NCBI GenBank assembly: GCA_022701365.1
Contig: JAKUHH010000103.1
Span: forward strand, 62,001-126,000
From: Mycocentrospora acerina
Lineage: Eukaryota > Ascomycota > Dothideomycetes > Pleosporales
DNA length: 64,000 nt
Direction of reading: 5' to 3'
The first letter of the stretch is position 1; every line of letters starts with the position of its first letter. A program made the position numbers and the translations under genes. Shown one piece after another: positions 55,729-64,000 of this stretch. The notes below the pieces were generated by a model that was not told the DNA's origin, did no database searches, and saw nothing but the letters and a program-made list of their open reading frames with translations.

Positions 55729-56625
55729 CTACCACGCAGAATACTCTTTTCTTGTTTCAATTATGCTTTCTTCATCTGCTCCAAGACTTGCAATGCTCTC
55801 CAGACGGGTTTGACCTTCGACGATCAGACGAATGATTTCTTGTGTTTGGAAGTTGATAGTGAAAGGGCCTTCAGCAAGCAATAACGCTACTGGGTTTTTG
55901 TGTACTGGTTCCCTGTCGCCAGGCATTTCAATGAAGCTTTTGGCAAGCTTGAGTTTTTCAAGTACAGTGCCTATGTATGCTATGCGCGTGTCTTCGTCTT
56001 CAATTCTGGGACGAGATGGAATATTAAGGGTTTTCTTCGCATGCTTAGACAATCGCAAGTTCAAATGATTGAAGCCGTGGTCCTGGCAGTTGAGTAGATG
56101 TTTGGGATCCCGGTTTTTCTTGTGCCAAGGGGTATATTGGAGCGGATCATCTCTTGAAGGATTATAAGGATGCGGCCACTGTGAAGCCAGATTTACCAAC
56201 TCGGGTCTCTTGACAATTTTTGGATCAGTAAACCGTGGGAAATTAGGAGAAGTGTGGTTATTATCAACTTGTCGCGATTGGCTCCTAAGTACAGTACGAC
56301 TGGCTTTAGATAGAAATAATTTCAACTTCACCCTTTTGGCTGGAATTTTGGCAGATTCTTCGATTTGTTTAGGCTCTATTTTGACCGATCCTCGGGTTTG
56401 TCGAGGCTCCGCTTTGACAGATTCGTGGACCTTTTTAGACTTAATGTTAACAGATCCATGAATGCGCTTAGGTTCAATGTTGGCGAAGTTTTGGGCGCAG
56501 TATGGGCAATTTTCATTTCCATGGGTGCATGACTGATGAAATACGTATTTCGGAGTAAATCTCTGTATCAGAGTGCCCAAAAACGACTGAGGCTTACTAC
56601 TACCATCAAAATGTCCGTGGCTCAT
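55729..56625 (-). CDS. hypothetical protein with 11-residue repeats
   Basis: Single exon, 298 residues. After an N-terminus with a Cys/His cluster (HQSCTHGNENCPYCAQNF, about 30-47) come five tandem 11-residue units (about 49-103; see the repeat entry). A basic linker leads to a conserved-looking C-terminal half (HPYNPSRDDPLQYTPWHKKN, LLNCQDHGFNHLNLRLSKHAKK, then helices). No known family is recognised. No signal peptide. Confidence 0.5.
   Translation of the reverse strand: MSHGHFDGSSKPQSFLGTLIQRFTPKYVFHQSCTHGNENCPYCAQNFANIEPKRIHGSVNIKSKKVHESVKAEPRQTRGSVKIEPKQIEESAKIPAKRVKLKLFLSKASRTVLRSQSRQVDNNHTSPNFPRFTDPKIVKRPELVNLASQWPHPYNPSRDDPLQYTPWHKKNRDPKHLLNCQDHGFNHLNLRLSKHAKKTLNIPSRPRIEDEDTRIAYIGTVLEKLKLAKSFIEMPGDREPVHKNPVALLLAEGPFTINFQTQEIIRLIVEGQTRLESIASLGADEESIIETRKEYSAW
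56317..56481 (-). repeat. five 33-bp coding repeats (11-residue units)
   Basis: Units in the protein at 55729-56625 read NIEPKRIHGSV, NIKSKKVHESV, KAEPRQTRGSV, KIEPKQIEESA and KIPAKRVKLKL. The hydrophobic and basic positions recur every 11 residues, a period compatible with an amphipathic 11/3 helix. Confidence 0.75.
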
Positions 56626-57631
56626 TGTAAATGAAATCTTGATAAGGGTGGGTTTGTGATAATTGAGATTTTTGGTGGCATTAGAAGCTTAAGAAATGTT
56701 GGATTGCACACGATGAATGTTGAAGAGCATGAGCCATGTTGTCTGGTTCAAAATTTCTTGACTCATCATCTTTAGGCCTAGGTTCGAATGACGTGCAATT
56801 TTGTTTAGGAAAGTTCGGTTGTAGGACTTTAAAGAAGGAGCCATAGTACTATGACGTATCTTTCTAAATCGCGCACATTCTACTCAACAAGCCTTTCTCC
56901 CTCATGACAAACTCTAACCTAAAATCTTAAACTCTTTACCGAACTCGAAGTCTGTGCTAATGTAAAAAAATTCTTAATACTGTTCTCAGTGTACAGCTTA
57001 GTAAACATAATGTTCTTTATGGCTGGATGAGCATACAAGACTCACCCGGATATGATTGACAGGGAAGATTAGCGAAGATTCCACGGGAACTTAAGCAGTT
57101 TTCGTTTCTATTAATATTAATCATCATTTGGGGTGCATTTCTGACCTTGCTAAAGATTTTTCAGTACGTCCAAGTACAGTAAATAGTCATTGTGCTGTCA
57201 CGCCATTGTAGAGAAGATTCAACTACAAACTTCATCCTGAAACAGAAGAATCCGTGTTTCTTTTCTAATTATTTCTACTGACCCAAGAACCGCGTTCAAT
57301 TATGTGTTGCTCACAACACTGAGCCTTGGCGCATATTTTTCTTGTCTCATCCTTCTCAAGTGAAAGCGCGTGAGAAAACAAATTTAGTTGTTTGCTCACC
57401 TCGCCGTGTAGTTTTCACCATTTCCATTACGCAATCTATTGCTTGCGCCCGTTTGGTGTCACCTCACTCCAAACTTTGTTGCCTGATAAGGGCAACCACA
57501 AGTTAGCGTGCCTTCCCAGACGAGACACGCCACCACCTGTGACCTCTTCAATTCCAGCCTCGTTTATAATCGGTAGCTTCCTTAATTACTTAGCGCTGTC
57601 GTGTGCTCCTTTCTGGAGCACTTGCCTGGAG
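56626..57631. other. intergenic and 5' leader
   Basis: AT-rich. The open frame of the zinc-finger gene continues upstream to 57392, but that part is unlike protein and is treated as leader. Nothing else seen. Confidence 0.4.
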
Positions 57632-59247
57632 ATGGCCACCGAAGCCAACAATCGGTATGCTCTGTTCCGCGAAAAGGATTCCAACATCCCCCCAAAAAAG
57701 AACACGACCTTCGACGTCTCCTACAACCCATTTGTCAATCAATTTGCCGACGACTCGATCCCCTGGCAAGAGGTGAAAAAGCGTGGCGCTTCACTGTTGC
57801 TACCTATTCCGGAGGTTCGAGCTAAAACACTGGTAATCAAGGACAATAAAAAACCTGTGATGACGCATGGCCAAGTTACTACAACTCGCGATCGTGCCTT
57901 ATCGAATTCAACAAACGTGGCGGCTGCAAACTGTGACAAGACTTATGATCCGCATGAGAATTGGTGCGGCGTCTGCTCCATCAAATTCAATACAAAGGCA
58001 GCGGTGCTCAACCACACAAAGCAGTTGCCGGACCACCAAAATTACTGCAACCTCTGCAAGCGCGTCTTTAAAGATCGTAATGGCCTTAAGAACCACGTCG
58101 AAAATGCCTGGGATCATGAGATATTTTGTAATCTTTGCCTGAGCGCGTTCAAGGATGAGTGGGGTCTCAAAAATCACTTCGAGAACAATTACTCGGTTGG
58201 TCATGACTGCGTGTGTCTGACATGTTTGATGGGATTCAGAAGCCGTAAAGAGCTTGAGGTACATCTTCAAATGTCTAGAAAACACTGCTACTGCTCAACA
58301 TGCAATCGCCGCTTTCGCAACCAGGATGAGCGCGATGAGCATTGGCAGAAAACTAATAGTAGGTGTTTCCTGGGCAGAGCTTTCGCCTTTGAATTTTTTT
58401 GTCATGTCCGTTGACCATTTCACAGAGCACAAACACTGTTTACAACCAGGCTGTGACTTTGACGGCCCTAACCAAGTCGCGCTGCAACACCATCTCAAGC
58501 ATGACCACTTCCAATGCGAGGGCTGCAAACTCATAATGCCGAGCTCTACAAAGCTCAACTTGCACTTCGAGAGCTGCAAATTTACCATTGCTTGTCATAA
58601 ATGCGGTGAGCCTTGCGCAGGCCAAGTCAAGCTCGCTACTCATCTAGAGAACTGCTTTCTCTGTGTGGATTGCGGCTATCAGACCTACCATGAAGGCAAC
58701 TACCACATCGTAAGTCATATATACCCCCTCCAGTTTGCGTGTCTATTTTGGTGAAACGTTTCTTGTTGTTTGGGTGTAACAGTGTATCTTCTACTTTTAT
58801 AGACGCTGATGTCATGTAAAGCATATGACGAGGCACTCCCGAGCCGCAATTCCATGCTGGGGCTGCGATACCCTAATGCGCACGTACTCCAGCCTCATCA
58901 ATCATCTAGAATCTGGCAAATGCACCAAGTTGACAACTCCCACGAAATTGCTGCTCTGCCTCGGCAAGTGGTGGTACTCCCCATTGTACATGGATCTTGA
59001 TATTCATGCTCAAATTCGTACCGGACGCATCGCACTCGAAGAAGTGCAATCCTGGATGAATGATGGCCTGCTACATCCTTTCATCTGTCGTGCCGAGGGG
59101 TGTTCGAAGACCTTTGCGCATCTGAGCTCTCTGGTACTGCACGTTGAGAGTTTGGCTTGCGACTGGGAAATCGATCGCCTGAATATCTGCGGACTAGAGA
59201 AGGAGCTCAGTCGAATGTGTGTGAGACGAGATAGTGCGGTAGAATAG
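57632..59247 (+). CDS. C2H2 zinc-finger protein
   Basis: Three exons (57632-58358, 58426-58709, 58822-59247) give 478 residues. The N-terminal about 100 residues are disordered. Then come repeated C2H2-type fingers: CGVCSIKFNTKAAVLNHTK, CNLCKRVFKDRNGLKNHVE, CNLCLSAFKDEWGLKNHFE, CLTCLMGFRSRKELEVHL, CSTCNRRFRNQDERDEHW, CLQPGCDFDGPNQVALQHH and CHKCGEPCAGQVKLATHLE. The C-terminal exon carries a block common in this fungal group (IPCWGCDTLMRTYSSLINH, then GKWWYSPLYMDLDIHAQI and a last finger CRAEGCSKTFAHLSSLVLH). The start at 57632 (MATEANNRYALF) gives the typical N-terminus. Likely a nucleic-acid-binding protein; targets unknown. Confidence 0.82.
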
Positions 59248-59858
59248 AGTTCTATTTGCATGATTTCATCGATGTGATTAATCGGCAAGAACAGCGGAGG
59301 TACGTTTAGACGAATGAGCAAGAAGAAGACAATACGTTGATGTAATGTCGTTTCTTACACCAAGTATCGATCATCACCAATGTGGTTCGATAGAATGCAG
59401 TGGAGCTGTTTTTTTTGCCCCATGATTATCTAAAGAAAAGAGTAGAATCAATAGAATTTACCTTTGAGACCAGCCTATCGCGATTATTTGACTTCTTGTT
59501 GACGTCGTACTGAGGATAATCATAAATTCAAGATGCTTGCCCTCACACCTCCATTATAGATACAAATCCACTCTCAAATCCAACATGCCTTTGGAAATGA
59601 CGAAGCACATTTTGAACAACTCACAGACGGCATCAAATATTGAAGCCGCTGATATGGGACTAATTTGCACTTTCACCACACCAATGTCGCCAACCATCCT
59701 CCGACCAACCCTCATAGCCCACCACATCCTGCGTCCATGTAACAACCAGGCCATCTCAAACATTTTTTTGAAAGACCACGCTGATACTACACATTAGGCC
59801 GAGTTTTGGAGCAATTGAGAAAGCTGATTGATTGCGTAGAAGACAATCTTCTGCGCTT

Positions 59859-59904
<46 letters not shown>

Positions 59905-60296
59905 TATGACTTGACAACTTCTGTGACGAGTTGGGTCGCGTTGTCGGTGGAGGAGATGGTAAGTATACCCAAGACTTGGGTGAGTTTATGAGTTATTCTT
60001 ATAGGGGTATTGCAGGCAATTTTGAAGGATGAAGAGTGAGAGAGAGAACGCGCTGAAGCAGAATGCGAAAAGTATTGCACTGAGAGTAGAAGTAATCCTT
60101 CTCAAGTTTACAACAACAAACTCAAAGTGAATACAGAACTCGTTGTTTAGAAAAATTTTAAAAAAAAAAAGGTTAGTATTCAATAAATTCTACTTGTTAA
60201 CTTTTAATCCAGGCTCTACACAATCGTTTTTATGACGACTAAAAGAGACTCGATGTTGTTGCTGACAGCCAACAAGCACCTCTCCTCGATTAATCC
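59248..60296. other. intergenic with microsatellite
   Basis: No supported gene; contains an (AC)n tract and an A10 run near 60162-60172. Confidence 0.45.
59860..59903 (+). repeat. (CA)n microsatellite
   Basis: Uninterrupted CA dinucleotide tract of about 44 bp (about 22 units). Confidence 0.95.
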
Positions 60297-62133
60297 CTAG
60301 TGTCCTCCCAACGCCTTCTCCACCCACTCCCCCAACCTCTCTACCAATCCTTGTATACCCCTCTCCTCGCTGCTTTCATCCTTTCTCTCAACGCATTCCC
60401 TTAAAATCTTACACACCCATTCCCCGCCCTTGACAATGGTTTTCCTCTCCCAGTCTTTCACCACCGGCTGATTCTCTTCGACCTCTTCAATCAGCTCCAG
60501 CAGGCTAACTTCTGGATCGTCGAAATGGTCGCAGAGAATATTGTCAAGTGCTAATTCAGCGCCCTTGAGGAAGGGGGGTTGGTCGCGAGCGGGCATTGGG
60601 GGGAGAGGAGGGAAAGATGTTGGGGTTGGTTTGGTTTTCGTGGTCGAAATTGGGGGAACGAAAACAGTGGAGGTTTTGCCCTTTGTAGAGGCGGGGCTGC
60701 TTATTCCGTAATCGCTATTATCATCATTGGTGTCGGTGGAATCATCGCTGGATTCCGAGTCTGAGATTTCCAACCGTGTTTGCGTGGGCTTTCGTTGGCG
60801 GGTTGACGTGCGACGGGGAGCTATCTTGGAGGCTTTCAGTGTGACGACCTTGCGTCTTTTGCGGGGGGGATCTGGCTCGGTGACTGCGAATGAATTTTTG
60901 GTTTGCTGTGCGCGCAGGACAGATCGTCTGTTATGGCCTTGTTTATTGCCTGGACCTCCAACCTAAGGGCTATTAGCTTTTGCTATTGATGTATTTGTAC
61001 TGAAAACGTACAAACAACGTTGCTGGGATTTCCACTGAAATCGCTTGGGATTTGACTTGCTTCGGGACATGTTCAGGGTCCGGTGAGAGAAGCAGTTCTC
61101 CCAAGGATACTGATGGTCGGGGAGTCGGTAGTGGGCTGTGAGCTAAATCTGATTGTGAGACCACCACTTTGATGTCACTTTGTAATTTGTGTGTTGCTTC
61201 ATCATTTTCATTAGAGGCGTGTGATTTTGCTTTCAATGAAATAGGTAGCCGAATAGGTGGTGAACGAGTGTGAGTGGCATTGGCTCTGTCGTCCGCAGCT
61301 AGAGTGTGACTTTGCGACTGCCGCGTTGCAGGAGTATGTGAAGAATCGAAGTTGGGAGATGTCGAACCTTTGATGTTGGAGACAGTACTGATTGTCTGTT
61401 TGATAGTGGGCGAAAAACTTGACGCTCTATTCAATCCTGCATTGTGATCTGAAACTGCGCCGTGCGTCAGTTGCCTCCTCTTTCTTCGCGCGGCGATTGC
61501 AGCGCTAAGCCTAGCGGTGTGTGTATCCTGCTCAAGCACCAGCTGCGTTGTATTTTGTTGTCCATCATCGCCTACTCCCTTAGTGCTTGCCACATCGTCG
61601 ACCTCCGCATCTGATGAGATGACCTCACCCTCGCCCTCAATTTCGTCAACACTTCGTCTCTCACTTCCGGCTTGAAGTCTCTTATTATCTAACCAGAGTC
61701 CCCCAATCTGCACAAGCACCAAATGCAACACACCCACAACCCTCTGTCCCGTGCTCAATGCTACATCCACATCCCTCTCAATTGCTACTCTGAACACGTT
61801 CTCACCATACTTCCGACACTCTAGCAGCCACTCGGGATCTTCTAGAAAAACAGCCCTCCGCTCATGTAACTCGATAACACATTCCTCGTCGCTGAGTGTG
61901 CCGTCACGGATTTTCTGTATTCTGATCTCACGGACCCCATCTTTGTCTGTGGAGGTAGCAAAAGTGCCAGGCGAAAGGGATGAATATTCCATAGAGTCTG
62001 GGAGGAGTTTTGATGAGAGATTACAGTCGTGGTTGAATTGTTGTCGCTTGGATGGAAAGGAGGCGCGGGATGGCAGATTGGAGTTACAAAGGATCCGAAC
62101 ACTTCCGCTTTTGGCTAAGCGGGAACGTGGCAT
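60297..62133 (-). CDS. hypothetical nuclear-type protein
   Basis: Two exons (62133-61012 and 60962-60297) joined by a 49-bp intron (TTT|GTACGT..CTTAG|GTT) give 595 residues; both halves keep one frame. The N-terminal part is basic, followed by a more globular segment (ECVIELHERRAVFLEDPEWLLECRKYGE, broken by variable positions, and GVLHLVLVQIGGLWLD). Then a long disordered Ser/Thr-rich region, a strongly basic stretch with a bipartite nuclear-signal look (PRKRRKVVTLKASK, RRTSTRQRK), an acidic run and a helical C-terminus. It may act in chromatin or kinetochore biology, but this is composition only. Confidence 0.55.
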
Positions 62134-62909
62134 GTTCGCTCGTTCCAGGTCTGGACGCCATTTGCTTTGTGAATGAGAAAGTCATGTGTTGAGCAAAATA
62201 AATATTGATGAATGTATCCGTGGCTACAAGCATGTGCTATTACTGGGCAGTATCTGTCATTAAGTCGCCGCCTACAGCGTTATCGTCTCGTACAATGCGA
62301 TTAATCCGGCAAAACACATATGACTCCTATCAATGGACAACCTCGAAGATACAAAAGACCACTCAGAGCTATCATCCCCTCGCTGCGACGATAATAGCAT
62401 CTACGCACTCAACGTATTCCTCGTCCACCCAATGAACCACAAGCCGTGTACTAATCACTGGCCTTTCGTTTCATTCACCGTCAGAACGACAGAAATTTGC
62501 CTTATGATACACATATTCAAATTCTCGTGGTACAAGGCCACTTATGTGCACCTTATGGCCGGTACCACGACCTTCTATGCCCTTGCAACCACACCTCTCG
62601 TCGTGAATAACCCTTGTCGCCAAGTAAGTGTAAGAAGTTGCTTCAAAAGTTGACAGATGACGTGGTTCGCCTGCTGATATTTAAAAGCCGATCGTATGGC
62701 AAACGTTTGCCAACCGCTATCGGTGTAACGAAGCATCGTGTATTGGGGTTTGAATCAGGTGCATGAATGGCTAATTGACGAGATTGAAACTCTTGATACC
62801 TCTTTGTATCCGGATCACACTTCGTATGATGGATCAGATAAGGAGTCTGATTGTATCCGTTGCGGATGAGAGAACAATGTACCGTAAAAGATTTTCGCAA
62901 AGTTTTGTT
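62134..62909. other. intergenic, possible small gene remnant
   Basis: A plus-strand frame at 62333-62653 (106 codons, starting MDNLEDTKDH) contains LVHPMNHKPCTNHWPF, which resembles the N-terminal strand of a fungal domain of unknown function (NHW motif). A second piece, DVVRLLIFKSRS, occurs in another frame near 62660. It could be a spliced or broken small gene. Evidence is too weak to call a CDS. Confidence 0.25.
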
Positions 62910-64000
62910 CTAGTTCCACGCTCCGCTGTCGTGTTTCTGCACTGCAGGCGCCTGGCTCCAGTTGTTAAGGGGTTGGCCTTGGTTCCACCCACTCTCTTGA
63001 GGCTGTACCGAAACAGACCCGGGGTTTTGTTGTAGTTCTGAAGACAAGTCTGGTCCGTATACCAAAGCTTGCCTCTTTCTTCCGCCAGTCGGCTGTGGCA
63101 TATCTGGCAAGGGCTGTGGAGAAGGTGTTGTCCAGATATGATGCTGATTCTGCCCAGTAACATCATAAGATAGCGTTGGTTGAAGTGGACTTGTCCCTTG
63201 TCCATCAAAGGGATTGCCATTGTAAGACATGGAACTCGAGTATGGGCTTGACTGGGGTGGGAATCCAGTCGGAGGTGTCGTCGGAAGATCCTGATACACG
63301 AGCTGAGGTGCTTGGGGAGATACCGAGGAAATACGCGCCCATTGTGGCGGATAGACCACTGGAGGAGAGGTGTGAGGGGATACGGAGTTGTACTGATGTA
63401 ATTGTGCCAACAGAGAAGCAGACTCGCGTTGAAAACGGTCACGCCAATGTATGAAGCCAAAGCGAAGTCCGAATTTCGACAGGATCGACGTGAAGTCGTT
63501 GATAGCACCGATGGCGCGCACAATAGGATCTGCAGGAACCATTTGCCCTTCTGGCGGTGATGGAGAGGGAAAAGGTGGTGCGCTGATCTGTACAGGGGGG
63601 CGCAAGAGGGTCTTCTGATTCGGATTGGGGTTGGGATTCAAACGGAGTCGGCGATGCTGGAGGATGAGGATTCAGTAGCGTTTCCATGTTGCGCGACAAG
63701 ACATCAACAAATTGTCGCCCAGTCATGTAAGCTCGCATGGCGTCAAAAAAGGTTGCTGACGGCTTGGTGGCATTTGAGGGTATGTTGATCAAAAAAAGTA
63801 GATTGGTGGAATAAGCTATGCAGTGCTCAAATATGAGACGCTGAGCATACTCGTGAATATGCGGAATTCGTGGGCTTGGTGAGAGAATGTAAACATAGCT
63901 GTAGAGTAGCTCAAGTTCGAAGCAAGTTTTGACAGATGGGAGCATGCTCTGTGGTAGCTCTTGAAACCACTCTGACATTCGTGCATATTGCTTCCAGATG
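62910..64000 (-). CDS. C-terminal part of a fungal transcription factor (partial, apparent frameshift)
   Basis: The frame is open past the right edge (…WKQYARMSEWFQELP), so the N-terminus lies outside. The segment FELELLYSYVYILSPSPR and HEYAQRLIFEHCIAYSTNLLFL is the helical end of a fungal-specific transcription factor domain of a Zn2Cys6-type regulator. After ETLLNPHPPASPTP the protein continues in another frame: the C-terminal half (from APPFPSPSPPEGQMVPADPIVRAIGAIND to the stop at 62910) is Pro/Gln/Ser-rich and coherent. The two frames overlap at a C6 run (63595-63600 on the plus strand as G6), so a 1-bp indel there, real or a sequencing error, would join them. A tiny or unusual intron is the alternative. 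No DNA-binding domain is visible here. Confidence 0.65.

Overview
The window is nuclear DNA from a filamentous ascomycete (Pezizomycotina; a Dothideomycete is my best guess). Genes lie on both strands. Introns are short (about 47-113 bp, one of 143 bp) with GT..AG ends and CTRAY-like branch points. Typical fungal families are present: Zn2Cys6 regulators, MFS permeases, a P450, a LAC12-type sugar porter, a HAK/KUP potassium transporter and an NRPS-like reductase. Exon structures below were built by eye by joining frames across splice sites; for most spliced genes I checked that exon lengths keep frame.

Layout. 1-9.3 kb is AT-rich and gene-poor. It holds two paralogous small secreted peptide genes, a secreted type-B carboxylesterase, an F-box-like gene and a decayed relic beside it. 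9.3-23.3 kb has a P450, a GH27 alpha-galactosidase, a GT31-like glycosyltransferase, two small unknown genes, a LAC12-type sugar transporter and a MARVEL-domain protein, with a 22-bp minisatellite near 15.7 kb. 24.5-30.4 kb has a HAK/KUP K+ transporter, a coiled-coil protein and an SGNH-like protein.

31.0-43.9 kb is the most interesting block. It contains a DHA1-type MFS transporter, an aldo-keto reductase divergent from a Zn2Cys6 regulator, an allantoate-permease-like MFS transporter, and, divergent from that, a 1222-residue protein with adenylation, carrier and NAD(P)H reductase domains (a carboxylic-acid-reductase layout) fused to a complete gluconokinase-like domain. It looks like a compact regulated pathway: activate an acid, reduce it to an aldehyde, reduce that to an alcohol with the AKR, possibly phosphorylate it, and transport substrate or product. 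GCGGGG/CCGGGG (CreA-type) motifs occur in both divergent promoters of the block.

From 45 kb on the window is mostly ordinary core genome: Rix7 (AAA ATPase of 60S ribosome biogenesis) divergent from Vps20 (ESCRT-III), a PITH-domain protein and Lsm8. These are followed by several unknown proteins, a C2H2 zinc-finger protein, and at the right edge the C-terminal part of a probable fungal transcription factor with an apparent frameshift. No transposon proteins, rRNA, convincing tRNA or CRISPR were seen.
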